Positions 37,277-47,222 are shown, counted from the first letter of the stretch. The stretch: DNA of 64,000 nucleotides from Halanaerobiales bacterium (GCA_022360715.1 JAKSCG010000010.1:20064-84063); one strand, 5' to 3'. The notes: generated from the sequence alone by a model not told the origin. A program made the numbers and translations.

Positions 37277-37609
37277 ATGTATGATCAGACTTTTAAAAAT
37301 AGTTACCACTGGAGAGAAAATAAGGGAAAGGAAAAAGGATTAAAAACTTTCAATTCCTTGAAATTTATCCTTATTTTAATCATGTTAATCGCAAGTCTTT
37401 TTTTTACAGCATATCAACTAAAGAGCCAGCCCCCCTTTGTATATAGTGAAATCACGGTGGAAAAGGGAGATACGCTCTGGAGTATTGCTTCCAGCTTTAA
37501 TAAAGAAAATGAAGATATACGAAAGATTATTAGTCAGATTAAGAAAATTAATCAAATTGATGATCCCGTTTTACACCCCGGACAAAAAATTATAATCCCG
37601 GCTATATAA
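37277..37609 (+). CDS. yneA: YneA-like SOS cell division inhibitor with LysM domain
   Basis: 110 residues from ATG 37277 (SD GGGAGGG). A membrane helix (about 26-44, FILILIMLIASLFFTAYQL) is followed by a LysM domain (about 57-109, VEKGDTLWSIASSF, HPGQKIIIP). Length, layout and divergent position to lexA match Bacillus YneA, a membrane protein that delays division during DNA damage. Its promoter is covered by LexA boxes. A frame from 37184 is longer but includes the promoter itself. Confidence 0.9.
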   Translation: MYDQTFKNSYHWRENKGKEKGLKTFNSLKFILILIMLIASLFFTAYQLKSQPPFVYSEITVEKGDTLWSIASSFNKENEDIRKIISQIKKINQIDDPVLHPGQKIIIPAI

Positions 37610-37682
37610 TCTTATTTTAGGCAAGACAAAATCAAGACAAAATATATTAAAACTTTAAAAAGTTAACTTAAACTGAACAAGT

Positions 37683-37706
37683 AACCCCGTAGGGGTAATT
37701 TTTTTT
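37683..37706 (+). terminator. Intrinsic terminator after yneA
   Basis: ACCCC/GGGGT stem with a GTA loop, followed by AA and eight T (37699-37706). Confidence 0.7.
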
Positions 37707-37777
37707 ATGAAGATTTATAAAAACATCATAATTGCTTTAAGTTTTAATTTTTAACCCGACTCAAGCACCCCTGACAA

Positions 37778-37825
37778 TTCCACAATATCTTCGCAAAATA
37801 TTTATTTTGCGAAGATATTGTGGAA
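37778..37825. repeat. 48-bp near-perfect palindrome
   Basis: Two 23-bp perfect arms (37778-37800 and 37803-37825) are separated by only TT. The arms begin TTCCACAATATCTTCGC. It lies in the 394-base gap between yneA and the aldo/keto reductase, which has no gene. There is no T-run, so it is not a normal terminator. It could be a cruciform-forming repeat or a remnant of a small palindromic element. Confidence 0.8.
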
Positions 37826-37834
37826 ATTAAGGAT

Positions 37835-37862
37835 AAAGCGCGAAAAATTAGCGCGCTTTCTT
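37835..37862 (+). terminator. G-C rich hairpin, possible terminator
   Basis: AAAGCGCG (37835-37842) pairs with CGCGCTTT (37852-37859), 9-base loop, then CTTTAT. The T-run is broken. Confidence 0.45.
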
Positions 37863-38003
37863 TATGCATTATCTTTAAATCTACTAGATATTATGGTATG
37901 ATTGAATTAAATTTAGCCCAAACATTGCAAAGTATATTTTATCCTCCCTTATCAATTTAGATCAGAAAATCTATTAGTAAATTTATAAATCAGGAGGTAT
38001 TTT

Positions 38004-39137
38004 ATGAAATATCGTAATTTTGGCAAACTTGACTTCCGAACCTCTGCTCTTGGATTTGGAGCGATGCGGCTGCCCACAATTAACCATGATGATGGTAAGA
38101 TCGATCAAGAAAAAGCCATTGAAATGATCAGATATGCAATTGATCACGGGGTTAATTATCTGGATACTGCCTGGTCTTATCATCAGGAAAATAGTGAGAT
38201 CCTGGTCGGAAAAGCTTTGAAAGATGGGTATCGAGCAAGAGTTAAACTGGCAACCAAACTCCCTTCTTGGTTAATTAAAGAACAAGGAGATTTAGATAAG
38301 TACCTGGATCAGCAACTAGAAAAACTGGCAACTAATTATATCGACTTTTACTTGTTACATACTTTAAACAAAAAAAGGTGGGAAATACTGAATCAGCTTA
38401 ACATTTTTGATTGGATAACCAGTAAAATAGCCGAGGGAAAAATTAAATATATCGGTTTTTCCTTCCATGATAATTTAAGCCTGTTTAAAGAAATTATTGA
38501 TGCTTATAATTGGGACTTTTGTCAGATCCAATATAACTACCTTGATATCGAAACTCAAGCCGGTCAGGAAGGTCTAAAATATGCTGCTGCTCAAGGAATT
38601 GCTGTGATCATTATGGAACCTCTGCTGGGGGGAACACTGGCTGGCCAACAACCACCGGCAATTCAAGAAATATGGGATAATTCCGGTGTTAACAGAACCC
38701 CGGCTGATTGGGCTTTACAATGGCTATGGAATCAAGAAGAAGTTGCACTGGTGCTTAGCGGAATGAGCACACTTAAGCAGGTAAAAGAAAATGTTATCAG
38801 TGCCAGTAATTCAGGAATCAATACTTTAAGTAAGCATGAAGTGAAAGTAATCGAACTGGTCAGGGAAAAATATCAAGAACTATCTCCCCTTAGTTGTAGT
38901 GGTTGTAGTTACTGTTTGCCCTGCCCCACCGGTGTCGCCATTCCTTATATCTTCAGCTTATACAATGAAGCAAACATCTTTGATAAGTTTATGGAAAAGC
39001 AGAAAGAATATCATAGTATACCGAAACAAGCCCAGGCCACTTCCTGTATCAGCTGTGCTGTCTGTGAAGGAATTTGTCCACAAAATCTTCAAATTTCCGC
39101 CTTGATGGAGCAGGTCAAAGGTTATTTTCAAAAATAA
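38004..39137 (+). CDS. Aldo/keto reductase with C-terminal ferredoxin-like clusters
   Basis: 377 residues. The AKR barrel has the tetrad motifs YLDTAWSYHQENSE (Asp, Tyr), KLATKLP (Lys) and LLHTLN (His). The C-terminal 90 residues carry CSGCSYCLPCP and CISCAVCEGICPQ, two 4Fe-4S type sites. This is the widespread clostridial Fe-S AKR type, so electrons may come from ferredoxin as well as NAD(P)H. The substrate is unknown. The start is ATG at 38004 after AGGAGG. Confidence 0.93.
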   Translation: MKYRNFGKLDFRTSALGFGAMRLPTINHDDGKIDQEKAIEMIRYAIDHGVNYLDTAWSYHQENSEILVGKALKDGYRARVKLATKLPSWLIKEQGDLDKYLDQQLEKLATNYIDFYLLHTLNKKRWEILNQLNIFDWITSKIAEGKIKYIGFSFHDNLSLFKEIIDAYNWDFCQIQYNYLDIETQAGQEGLKYAAAQGIAVIIMEPLLGGTLAGQQPPAIQEIWDNSGVNRTPADWALQWLWNQEEVALVLSGMSTLKQVKENVISASNSGINTLSKHEVKVIELVREKYQELSPLSCSGCSYCLPCPTGVAIPYIFSLYNEANIFDKFMEKQKEYHSIPKQAQATSCISCAVCEGICPQNLQISALMEQVKGYFQK

Positions 39138-39162
39138 ACCTTGCTTAAGGTTATTAAAATAA

Positions 39163-39188
39163 AAGGTCAACCTGATCAGGTTGACCTT
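39163..39188. terminator. Bidirectional terminator between convergent genes
   Basis: A 26-bp perfect palindrome (13-bp arms, AAGGTCAACCTGA) lies between the aldo/keto reductase and the nitroreductase. Flanking A/T runs are short. A smaller hairpin, AACCTT/AAGGTT, lies at 39137-39152. Confidence 0.75.
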
Positions 39189-39214
39189 CTGGTTATTTTG
39201 AAGTAAAGCAAAGC

Positions 39215-39787
39215 TTAATCATTCAGAATTATCTCGACAAGCCCTCTTTTAGGAACATGATGGACCTGGTCCTGGTCCCGCCAGTATTTAATATCACCTT
39301 CTTCTCCCACACTCTCCAATTTAACTGCTTCTACCGGTTTGCCCAAAGCAAGAACATAAAGAATTTCATATTGCTCCGGGACGGCCAGTTGCTTTCTTAA
39401 TTTTTTATGGTTAATCGCTGCAAAGATACATCCACCTAATCCCTTTTCTACTGCCCCCAACATAATATAAGCACAGGCAATCCCCGGATCAGCGTAAAAC
39501 TTATTGGTAATAGTAGTATCACCCAGCATTATAATATAGGCCGACGGTCGTTCTCCCGGCTCAGGCCCTGGCCAATCTTCAAGATATCCGGCCCAACTAA
39601 GGGATGCAAATACCTTGTCATTTTCTTTCTCTTGATTAGACAACATGTATTTCAGCGGCTGTCTATTCGATGCCGAATTGGCAAGACGGGCATAATCCAA
39701 TAATTCCTTCAATACTTCCTTATCGATAAAATAGTTTTCTTTGAACCGCCGATAACTCCTATTCTTTACCACCAATTCTTTAAACAA
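39215..39787 (-). CDS. Nitroreductase-family flavoprotein
   Basis: 190 residues. NRSYRRFKEN at the N-terminus and SASNRQPLKYML are FMN-contact motifs; ACAYIMLGAVEKGLGGCIFAA is the conserved middle. It reduces nitro groups, quinones or similar with NAD(P)H. The natural substrate is unknown. The start is ATG at 39787. It lies 39 bases downstream of the ABC-class ATPase gene on the same strand and may be in one transcript. Confidence 0.92.
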   Translation of the reverse strand: MFKELVVKNRSYRRFKENYFIDKEVLKELLDYARLANSASNRQPLKYMLSNQEKENDKVFASLSWAGYLEDWPGPEPGERPSAYIIMLGDTTITNKFYADPGIACAYIMLGAVEKGLGGCIFAAINHKKLRKQLAVPEQYEILYVLALGKPVEAVKLESVGEEGDIKYWRDQDQVHHVPKRGLVEIILND

Positions 39788-39826
39788 GTCTTTCCCCCCT
39801 CTTTTTAACTAAATAATTTCTCCGGA

Positions 39827-41563
39827 TTAATTCCATGATATATCCTTAATCCGTAAACTTCTTAACCGGTTTAAGGCAGCACCTGTTTCCAGCAGGCGCG
39901 GTCTGACGTAATCCCCCTCTGTCCTTGAAAAGGGGGATATAATCTTAAGACCCCGCTGATCGATCTCAGTAAAGATTATATCCAGACTTTCTTTTATGCT
40001 CCTTTTTTCACTAATAATCCCTTGGCGAAGACCATAAAAAATAATATCTCCAATTGATTTAGTCTGCTCCCGGTTAAGCAGTTGCTCCAAAAAACTCAGT
40101 TCAATCTCCTCCTGACCAAACTGAATAACCGACCGATCTCTGGCCCGGACCTTTGTTTTCCGTCCTTTTTGCGGATTAAGACTGCCTGCTTCCGGATAAC
40201 GACTACAAATTTTCCCGAATTGTCGGCATGATTCTACTTCTCGCTGGCTGGGTAACTTGCGGGCAATATCCCTGGCTCTATCGGTTACTGCCCGTGGTAA
40301 ATACTCATCCATCATTATTACATGATCTGCTACATCAAAATAATCCCCGGCACCCCCTACAACAATAACAGTCGATATACCATGATCTAAATAAAGGGGG
40401 CGCACCTTATCAATAAACGGAGTTATCGGCTCCTTATTATTTGTAACCAATAATTGCATCCGGGCATCTCTAATCATAAAATTAGTGGCACAGGTATCCT
40501 CATCAATTAAAAGCAGGCCAGCTCCCAGCTCCAATGCTTCAATAATATTTGCTGCCTGTGAGGTGCTGCCACTGGCATTCTCTGTACAAAAATTGCTAGT
40601 TGTTCCGCGCTGGGGCAGGTTATTGATAAACGGACTGATATCTACCTTGGCAATCCTCCTCCCGTCCTCTGCCCTAATTTTAAAAGCATCTTCCCGGGTT
40701 ACGACGTATTCCCTGCCGTCACCGGGGATATGGTTGTAAATACCCCGTTCGATAGCCTTAAGTAAAGTGGATTTACCGTGATATCCACCGCCAACAATCA
40801 GGGTAATCCCTTCCTTTATTGCCATCCCTTTTGTCTGACCAGCAAAAGGCAGCTCAAATTCCATTTCATATTCTGTCGGAGAAACAAACTCTATAACCTC
40901 CCTTCCCTGGAGAGGCCGGTCATCAATACCACTCCGGCGGGGTAAAATAGATCCATTAGCCACAAAAGCCACCAGTCCTTGTTGCTTAAGCTGTTTTCGC
41001 AAAAAACATTGATCCTCGACCACCTGAAGATGTCTTTCCAGTTCTTTTGCCTTAAGAGACTGATAAAAAAGACTATCCGCAACAATTGCCGGTAGCTCAG
41101 CAAAAAAAATCTCCCGGGCCTGAACACCCAGAACTCGCCGTCCTTGGGCCGGTAATCCTACCGTTAATCTTGCTTCAATCAATTTATCTCCAAATTCGAC
41201 CGAGGTGCGTTCAATTACTTCCTGACCATACCGGGCAATATTGATACGTCCACTTTTACCGGAACCCCTGTTCCCTTTAACATGTTTTTGAATAGAATTA
41301 TCAACTATTCGAGTCAGGTAATCTTCCACCGCCCAGCGATAATTTTTATTATTGACAAGCCAGCGGGGGAAACCCCCTCGCTCCTGACTAACCCTTAAAA
41401 AAATACTGGACGGATTGGCAAAAGGGTCACCCTGGACATAGGGTATTCCCAGCTGGAATTCCCCAAAATCATACCAGTTGTCCTGTAGTTCCTTATAGGC
41501 TTTATAGCTCCGACCATCGATCTTATTTAGGATTGAATGTAATTTGCTCTGCTCATCCATCAA
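39827..41563 (-). CDS. Predicted ABC-class P-loop ATPase (COG3044 type)
   Basis: 578 residues. Walker A is GGGYHGKSTLLKAIE near residue 255. The aspartate/glutamate Walker B is LLLIDEDTCATNFMIRD, with SGSTSQAANIIEALE as the signature-like region. The N-terminal 240 residues are a family-specific domain with GNRGSGKSGRI. The family is soluble, with no transporter partner. A trypanosome relative acts in RNA editing, but the bacterial role is unknown. The start is ATG at 41563 after AAAGGGG. Confidence 0.88.
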   Translation of the reverse strand: MMDEQSKLHSILNKIDGRSYKAYKELQDNWYDFGEFQLGIPYVQGDPFANPSSIFLRVSQERGGFPRWLVNNKNYRWAVEDYLTRIVDNSIQKHVKGNRGSGKSGRINIARYGQEVIERTSVEFGDKLIEARLTVGLPAQGRRVLGVQAREIFFAELPAIVADSLFYQSLKAKELERHLQVVEDQCFLRKQLKQQGLVAFVANGSILPRRSGIDDRPLQGREVIEFVSPTEYEMEFELPFAGQTKGMAIKEGITLIVGGGYHGKSTLLKAIERGIYNHIPGDGREYVVTREDAFKIRAEDGRRIAKVDISPFINNLPQRGTTSNFCTENASGSTSQAANIIEALELGAGLLLIDEDTCATNFMIRDARMQLLVTNNKEPITPFIDKVRPLYLDHGISTVIVVGGAGDYFDVADHVIMMDEYLPRAVTDRARDIARKLPSQREVESCRQFGKICSRYPEAGSLNPQKGRKTKVRARDRSVIQFGQEEIELSFLEQLLNREQTKSIGDIIFYGLRQGIISEKRSIKESLDIIFTEIDQRGLKIISPFSRTEGDYVRPRLLETGAALNRLRSLRIKDISWN

Positions 41564-41605
41564 TATTCCCCTTTCTGTGCCTAACTATTGCTTATATGAT
41601 GTCGG

Positions 41606-42547
41606 TTATTGAAAATCAGCTGTTACCGCCCAGTGAATTCCTTCTAGAGTTCCGGCATGGAAAACAATCCCAGTATGTGAACTCTCTACCGCCATCCTAA
41701 ATCCAAAATGCTCGGTATCATAAGTTGCTTGATCGAGCTGGGCAATTGCCTCTTCCCATTCATACGGAATCGCCGAAGATATTGTAATATAACCAGGTCC
41801 TCCTGAGTCAGTCTTCTTGCTGTCGCTTAATTGTTTATTTAGAAAAGAATCAGAGTCAATACCACCCACAACTCCCCATTTTTTAGTTGGATTTAGGCTG
41901 GCCATTCGTGCCCAGTCTTCATTAAGTTCCTTCAAAAAATAACTATCAGTTTTTAAATCTTCCAACTGATTGATTATGCCGATTGGCAAATCAATCCCAT
42001 TATGGGGTGTGGCTATACTTAGCAACCGATAAACTGAATCCCAGGACTGCTGATCCCTGGTCATATATTTCCGGGCAACCAGACCTCCCATACTATGGGC
42101 AATTATTATTACCCTGTCTTTACCGCTGAACTTCTTAACCAATTTAATCATTTCGGTTAGTCTGTCGGTATAAGTAGTCAGATCTCCGGAAATAGCTTCA
42201 TTAACTGTATTTAAAGTATAATAGGATAAATTCCAGAACCACCTTTCAGGTGGTTCCCCATGATAGTTGTGAAAGATCCGTTTATGATCAAAATACCTCA
42301 TTTCATAGTATTCATTTCCCGAAATTGTTTTAATAGTTTTTTCCCAGGAAGCAGGATTGCCGGCTAATCCATGCAAAAATAGCAACGGATAATCTACTGT
42401 CTCTTTTTTACTGAAGATATCTGTCCACGTCCCGGAATGCAAATAAAAATCTTCAGCCTTAACCTGAGCACCGCTACTGGTCAAGAAAACGCCAAAAAAT
42501 AATAGGATCATTAAGACTAAACCAATACCCTTCTTGATCTTCATCAA
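41606..42547 (-). CDS. Secreted alpha/beta hydrolase (lipase-like)
   Basis: 313 residues. It has a signal peptide (about 1-30). The oxyanion region is LLFLHGLAGNPASWE and the nucleophile elbow AHSMGGLVARKYM (Ser). A His near the C-terminus (HTGIVFH) could complete the triad. It resembles triacylglycerol lipases or acyltransferases of the LipA/PGAP1 type. It overlaps the upstream gene by 4 bases, so the pair is coupled. Confidence 0.88.
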   Translation of the reverse strand: MMKIKKGIGLVLMILLFFGVFLTSSGAQVKAEDFYLHSGTWTDIFSKKETVDYPLLFLHGLAGNPASWEKTIKTISGNEYYEMRYFDHKRIFHNYHGEPPERWFWNLSYYTLNTVNEAISGDLTTYTDRLTEMIKLVKKFSGKDRVIIIAHSMGGLVARKYMTRDQQSWDSVYRLLSIATPHNGIDLPIGIINQLEDLKTDSYFLKELNEDWARMASLNPTKKWGVVGGIDSDSFLNKQLSDSKKTDSGGPGYITISSAIPYEWEEAIAQLDQATYDTEHFGFRMAVESSHTGIVFHAGTLEGIHWAVTADFQ

Positions 42548-43431
42548 ATACCCTCCTTTAATTCGTTTTTATATAGGGACAATATGGCCGGGATAATATC
42601 GGTAATTTCCCTGATCTTATTTTTAATCAATTGCCCGGCCTTACCTAATAAAATTACTGGAACCGGATTTTTGGTATGGGTTTTGATCGAAAGGTCTTCG
42701 ATATTCCCGTGGTCGCTACTTATAATCAACAAGGTATGGGATAGATCCAAATACTTCACGATACTGCCAATAAAGCGATCTAATTCTTGAAGTAAGTTAA
42801 CTGCTTTTGATAAATCCTGCTGATGTCCCGCCCGGTCAGTTTGAAAGTATTCATAAAGGGTAAAGTCATGCTCTTTGGCTAAAGTAGTAAGGTTTTTGGC
42901 TGCTTGCTCAGGTGCAAAAATAGGAACTGAATAACCTTTTTCCCTTAATAATGTATTGCTAAAATCCTGATAAACCGCTTTTCCTTCCTTAATTTGCGAT
43001 ATAAAACGAAAAGGAATTTTAGCAGTTAGCAAGGATACTGTAGTAACCGAACCCTTTGCTTTACCGGCTCGTACTTTTTCGACATAATCCTCCGTATAGG
43101 CATTAGCAAAAGCAACTTTCCGACCTAGTTTTTTCAGTCGTAGCAGTATACTCTTTTCAGCAAGTAGTTTTCGTAAAGTAGGTCCGGGGAAACCGCTAAT
43201 ATGCCTACCCATCATTCTGGCGGCATTAATACCGGTAAATAAGGCAGTCTGTCCGGTTGCACTTTGCGGTATACCTTTAATACCCAGACAGGCATCAGCC
43301 GCCACCACTGTGCCTGTTTTCCCGGTCAGCAAATTATCCAAAACAGGTGTATTGGCCACGGTTAAAGGATTATAGAGAACATTTTTTGCACCAATCCCCA
43401 GTCCGTCAATAAAAACAAATAGTATCTTCAT
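42544..43431 (-). CDS. Alkaline phosphatase superfamily metalloenzyme (phosphoglycerate mutase-like)
   Basis: 295 residues. The metal-binding pattern of the superfamily is present: FVFIDGLGIG (Asp), PQSATGQTALFTG (the Ser/Thr nucleophile), TDRAGHQQD, SSDHGNIED and THTKNPVPV. It is shorter than iPGM (about 510) and lacks its second domain, resembling the metalloenzyme domain found in phosphopentomutase-like proteins. The substrate is unknown. The start is ATG at 43431, with AAAGGTGG upstream. An in-frame GTG at 43440 overlaps the SD. Confidence 0.85.
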   Translation of the reverse strand: MKILFVFIDGLGIGAKNVLYNPLTVANTPVLDNLLTGKTGTVVAADACLGIKGIPQSATGQTALFTGINAARMMGRHISGFPGPTLRKLLAEKSILLRLKKLGRKVAFANAYTEDYVEKVRAGKAKGSVTTVSLLTAKIPFRFISQIKEGKAVYQDFSNTLLREKGYSVPIFAPEQAAKNLTTLAKEHDFTLYEYFQTDRAGHQQDLSKAVNLLQELDRFIGSIVKYLDLSHTLLIISSDHGNIEDLSIKTHTKNPVPVILLGKAGQLIKNKIREITDIIPAILSLYKNELKEGI

Positions 43432-43517
43432 CTCTACCACCTTTCTAATTAACTATTCGGTATAAAAAACTTATTTCCTCTATCAATCTCTTTTACTTTT
43501 AATCCGGGACTTAATTA

Positions 43518-43526
43518 TGTTATAAT
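43518..43526 (+). promoter_or_regulatory. Extended -10 promoter of the degV-like gene
   Basis: TGTTATAAT is an extended -10; the -35 is weak. Transcription would begin about 45-50 bases before the proposed AUU start. Confidence 0.55.
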
Positions 43527-43581
43527 TAAATACAAGGTTATAAAAAAACTCAAACATATCGAGCATACGGAGGGGATCATC

Positions 43582-44412
43582 ATTAATTTTAAAATTATTA
43601 CCGATAGTTGCTGTGATTTACCACAGAAATTACTAAAAAAAATAGAAATAGTACCGATGACACTGATCTTTGACGGAATTAATTTTAAAGACGGAGTAGA
43701 CATAAGTAAAAAAGAGTTTTATCATAAATTAAAAAACTCAATCCACCACCCCGGTTCAGCCAGTCCTTCCCCCGGAGATTTTATCAATACCTTCCACCAG
43801 GGAGATAATATCTTTGTCTTTACCGTGTCCTCGGCTTTAAGCAGTAGTTATAATAATGCCGTCCTGGCCAAAAATCTTTATGCAAAACAGTTTACCGAAA
43901 AGGCAATCCATGTCTTCGATTCCCTTAATGCTTCAATCGGACAGGGTTTAGCGATCATCAAACTCCGGGAGCTAATCGAAAACAATCACAAATATGACCA
44001 GATCATTTCCTCCTTAGAAGAATATATTAAAGAGATAAAAACCTTTTTTATTCTAGAAAATATGGGCAATCTGATTAATAGCGGCCGCTTAAATAAAATT
44101 GTGGGTAAAATAGTATCAGCCCTTAATATTAAACTGATCATGGGAAAAACTTTAGATGGTAAGATCGAACTTTTTGAAAAAGTAAGGGGTTCCAAAAAGG
44201 CTTTTCAGAGATTGTGTAAAATTATTGAAAAAAATAGTAATAAATTGGAAGAAAAGATATTAGGAATTGCCCATTATAATTGTCTGGAAAAAGCACAATC
44301 TTTTAAACAAGAAGTTGAAAAACTCTATAATTTTAAAGATATCATTATAACCCAGATGGGACCTACCATTGCAACTTATGCTGATGAAGGTGCTCTACTA
44401 ATAAGTTTTTAA
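43582..44412 (+). CDS. DegV-family fatty-acid-binding protein (AUU start)
   Basis: 276 residues. The conserved DegV N-terminus FKIITDSCCDLP lies upstream of the first ATG (43657), so that ATG cannot be the start. GGAGGGG at 43569-43575 is followed 8 bases after GGAGG by ATT at 43582, and no ATG, GTG or TTG occurs in frame back to the promoter. Other motifs: SPSPGDF, FTVSSALSSSYNNA and NLINSGRLNK. The family (FakB) binds fatty acids and presents them to FakA kinase; no fakA is nearby. A bidirectional terminator follows. Confidence 0.88.
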   Translation: MNFKIITDSCCDLPQKLLKKIEIVPMTLIFDGINFKDGVDISKKEFYHKLKNSIHHPGSASPSPGDFINTFHQGDNIFVFTVSSALSSSYNNAVLAKNLYAKQFTEKAIHVFDSLNASIGQGLAIIKLRELIENNHKYDQIISSLEEYIKEIKTFFILENMGNLINSGRLNKIVGKIVSALNIKLIMGKTLDGKIELFEKVRGSKKAFQRLCKIIEKNSNKLEEKILGIAHYNCLEKAQSFKQEVEKLYNFKDIIITQMGPTIATYADEGALLISF

Positions 44413-44418
44413 TATTGA

Positions 44419-44444
44419 AAAAGCCCCTTTTGTCAGGGGCTTTT
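44419..44444. terminator. Bidirectional intrinsic terminator
   Basis: AAAAGCCCC (44419-44427) pairs with GGGGCTTTT (44436-44444), with an 8-base loop. The MscS stop codon is inside the hairpin. Confidence 0.9.
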
Positions 44445-44957
44445 ACGGTTATTAAAGTCAACTATGATCAGATTACTTCCGTCAATTTTTTTGTTCGGAA
44501 TAATATGCAAATTACCTACTTCATCACGAATTTTAGTTTTTCGTATATCCAGGCTTTCAACTATACCCTTGACGCCACTTGTCTCAACCAGATTGCCTAC
44601 TTTAAAGTCTTCATCGGCCAGCAAAAAAATTCCGGAGATCAGGTCACTGGCAACACTCGAAATTGATTTTGATAAACCGAGGGCAACTACGGCAATCGAT
44701 CCCCCAAGAGCCAGTGATATTTCTTTAAAACCCAACATATTTAAAACCAATGCTATCGTAAGAATCCAAAGAATAAACCTTAGCATATCACTTAATAAAG
44801 AGGTAATTGTTGAATCTATCTTTATTCTTTGCAAAACCCGTTCAAATGATTTGATCATAAAAGAAATAAGGAATCCAGCCCCAATCAAAACAACAATGGA
44901 TAGGATAAATTTAGAACCATATGCCAAAAAAATTGATTGAAGATCAGTCCAGGACAT
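44433..44957 (-). CDS. Small MscS-family mechanosensitive channel
   Basis: 174 residues from ATG 44957 (SD GGGGAGAT). Three membrane helices (about 16-36, 57-78 and 80-105) are followed by the pore-lining pattern ALGGSIAVVALGLSKSISS and the beta domain (DEDFKVGNLVET, GIVESLDIRKTKI). It lacks the C-terminal alpha/beta vestibule part of E. coli MscS (286 residues). It probably releases osmolytes on hypo-osmotic shock. The longer frame from 44993 has no SD. Confidence 0.9.
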   Translation of the reverse strand: MSWTDLQSIFLAYGSKFILSIVVLIGAGFLISFMIKSFERVLQRIKIDSTITSLLSDMLRFILWILTIALVLNMLGFKEISLALGGSIAVVALGLSKSISSVASDLISGIFLLADEDFKVGNLVETSGVKGIVESLDIRKTKIRDEVGNLHIIPNKKIDGSNLIIVDFNNRKSP

Positions 44958-45046
44958 ATCAATCTCCCCGTGGCCAAAATTAAAGTATAGCAACTTATTT
45001 ATATAGTATATGCGCCAAAAAAGAAAATTGTTTCCTGGACTAAGGC

Positions 45047-47110
45047 TTATTCACTTTTTAATGCTTCGTTCATTCTATCTACTGTTGTTACCGGCAACTG
45101 ACAGCTATAATCTTTACAAATATAAACGGTAGTTTTATTATCGATCTTTTTGTATTCCGTAGTAAACTTAGCTAGACTGGCAATCTTTTGATCTCCTTGT
45201 TGTTTAAGCAGAATCACTTTATTTCTTAACTGGTGTTTTTTAATTTCGGCCAGAAAATGGTCGGTCTCCTGTTCATCTTTCTCTCCGACAATTACAAAAT
45301 CATAGAAGGGATCGAGCAGGGCAGTTAAACCCAGCAAAAACTGACTAAAAATGCTGGGGGAAGACTTAATTCTTTGCGAAAAAACCCGACTAATTTCTAA
45401 AGCCATTTCCTGGTACTTGTGTTGACCGGTTAAATGGGCAATCCGGACTAAATTCCAAAACGCCACCGAATTTCCGGACGGGATGGCTCCATCATAAATT
45501 TCTTTTTGCCTAATAATTAATTCTTCCTCATTTCCGGCGGCAAAGAAAAATCCTCCCTTGCGCTCATCCCAAAAAAGCTCAATCATCTCTTGATTTAATT
45601 TGAGCGCCCACTCTAGATCTTCTGTTTGATAATTTGCCTGGTATAACTCAATAAATCCCCAGATTAAAAAGGCATAATCATCAAGATTAGCTTTAATCGC
45701 AGCATCTCCATCCCGATATCGATGCAATAACCCTTGTCGACCATATAAAAAACTAATAATAAAATTCGCCCCCTGCCGGGCTAAATCCAGGAATTTATCT
45801 TGCTTAAAAACAGAGTATGCCCTGGCCAGAGCGGCAATCATTAATCCATTCCAATCAGTCAGGATCTTATCATCTTTGGCGGGGTGAACCCTTTTTTCCC
45901 TTTCTTTAAAGAGCCTTTCCCTTATTTTTTCATACTTTAATAGTTGAGTTAATACTAACTGTTCATTGATATGAAGAATGTTTTTGCCGGTTAACTCCCC
46001 GTTGGCTTCCTCCAAATAATTCCCTTTTTCTTTTAAATTAAAGAAACGAATAAAATCATTTGCTTTTTCTTCTCCGGCAATTAACTCTTTTACTTCTTTA
46101 AAATCCCAAAGATAAAACTTCCCTTCAATTCCCTCACTGTCAGCATCCTCAGCCGAATAAAATCCACCTTGAGGGGAGGTCATTTCCCGTTCAATATAAG
46201 CAACAATCTCTTGGACTGTTCTGGAAAAAATCTCTTTTCCGCTCGCTTGATAACCCTCAGTATAGGCATATATCAGCAAAGCCTGGTCATAGAGCATCTT
46301 CTCAAAATGAGGTAATACCCACTGCCGATCTGTCGAATAACGGTGAAAAGCAAAACCCAGCTGGTCATAAATTCCGCCAGCGCGCATCGCTAACAAGGTT
46401 TTTTCCGCCATCTCCAGTGCCTTTTGTTTACCACTCCGCTGCCAGTAACGGAGAAGAAAAACCAATTGATGGGGCATTGGAAATTTAGGCTGTCCTCCAA
46501 ATCCTCCGTATTCATCATCAAAGCCGCTTTCCATTTCCTGATAAGCAGTACTTAATACTTCTTCCTCCAGTTCTCCTCTCTCCCGCTCTGTCTCATCTGA
46601 CTGTAAGGCCGCTACAATTCTGTTTGCAGAGCTGTTCAACTTGTCTCGGTCTTTATGCCATAACTCGTTAATCCGGGGGATTAACTCCAGTAATCCCATC
46701 CGCCCATACCTGCTTTTTTTGGGAATATAGGTAGCAGTAAAGAACGGTTTTTTATCAGCAGTCATGAAAATACTTAACGGCCACCCTCCCCTCCCGGTCA
46801 TGATCTGACAGGCGTTCATATATATATTATCAATATCCGGTCTTTCCTCACGATCTACCTTTATTGGTAGCAAAAATTGATTAATTAAGCGGGCTACTTC
46901 CGGATCTTCAAAAGATTCTTCTTCCATCACATGACACCAATGACAGGTGGAGTAGCCTATAGAAAGAAAAATGGGTTTATCTTCCAGCCTTGCTTTTTCA
47001 AATGCTTCCTCTCCCCACGGATACCAGTCTACCGGATTATAGGCGTGCTGTAGCAGATAGGGAGATTTTTCATTGAATAATCTATTGGGTATTTTTTTTT
47101 GAGTGTCCAC
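45047..47110 (-). CDS. YyaL/spermatogenesis-associated-20-like thioredoxin-domain protein
   Basis: 687 residues. The N-terminal thioredoxin-like DUF255 domain has [14 protein letters not shown] (Cys56, Cys59) and [13 protein letters not shown]. The rest is an alpha/alpha six-hairpin toroid similar to N-acylglucosamine 2-epimerases ([33 protein letters not shown]). Full length for the family. The biochemical role is not settled. The start is ATG at 47110 after AAAGGAGGTGG. Confidence 0.93.
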   Translation of the reverse strand: MDTQKKIPNRLFNEKSPYLLQHAYNPVDWYPWGEEAFEKARLEDKPIFLSIGYSTCHWCHVMEEESFEDPEVARLINQFLLPIKVDREERPDIDNIYMNACQIMTGRGGWPLSIFMTADKKPFFTATYIPKKSRYGRMGLLELIPRINELWHKDRDKLNSSANRIVAALQSDETERERGELEEEVLSTAYQEMESGFDDEYGGFGGQPKFPMPHQLVFLLRYWQRSGKQKALEMAEKTLLAMRAGGIYDQLGFAFHRYSTDRQWVLPHFEKMLYDQALLIYAYTEGYQASGKEIFSRTVQEIVAYIEREMTSPQGGFYSAEDADSEGIEGKFYLWDFKEVKELIAGEEKANDFIRFFNLKEKGNYLEEANGELTGKNILHINEQLVLTQLLKYEKIRERLFKEREKRVHPAKDDKILTDWNGLMIAALARAYSVFKQDKFLDLARQGANFIISFLYGRQGLLHRYRDGDAAIKANLDDYAFLIWGFIELYQANYQTEDLEWALKLNQEMIELFWDERKGGFFFAAGNEEELIIRQKEIYDGAIPSGNSVAFWNLVRIAHLTGQHKYQEMALEISRVFSQRIKSSPSIFSQFLLGLTALLDPFYDFVIVGEKDEQETDHFLAEIKKHQLRNKVILLKQQGDQKIASLAKFTTEYKKIDNKTTVYICKDYSCQLPVTTVDRMNEALKSE

Positions 47111-47222
47111 ATGACCACCTCCTTTTTTAGAACAACAGGACGAATTTTCAATCGGAAATACTTCCTGTAATTCTCATTTGAAATTGATTTTTTCCTTGAT
47201 ATTGTCTCCGTTTCTATACCAT

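Noticed and set aside
44464..44940. 158-codon plus-strand frame opposite mscS
   Set aside because: Shadow of the MscS gene, whose pore and beta-domain motifs are clear on the minus strand.
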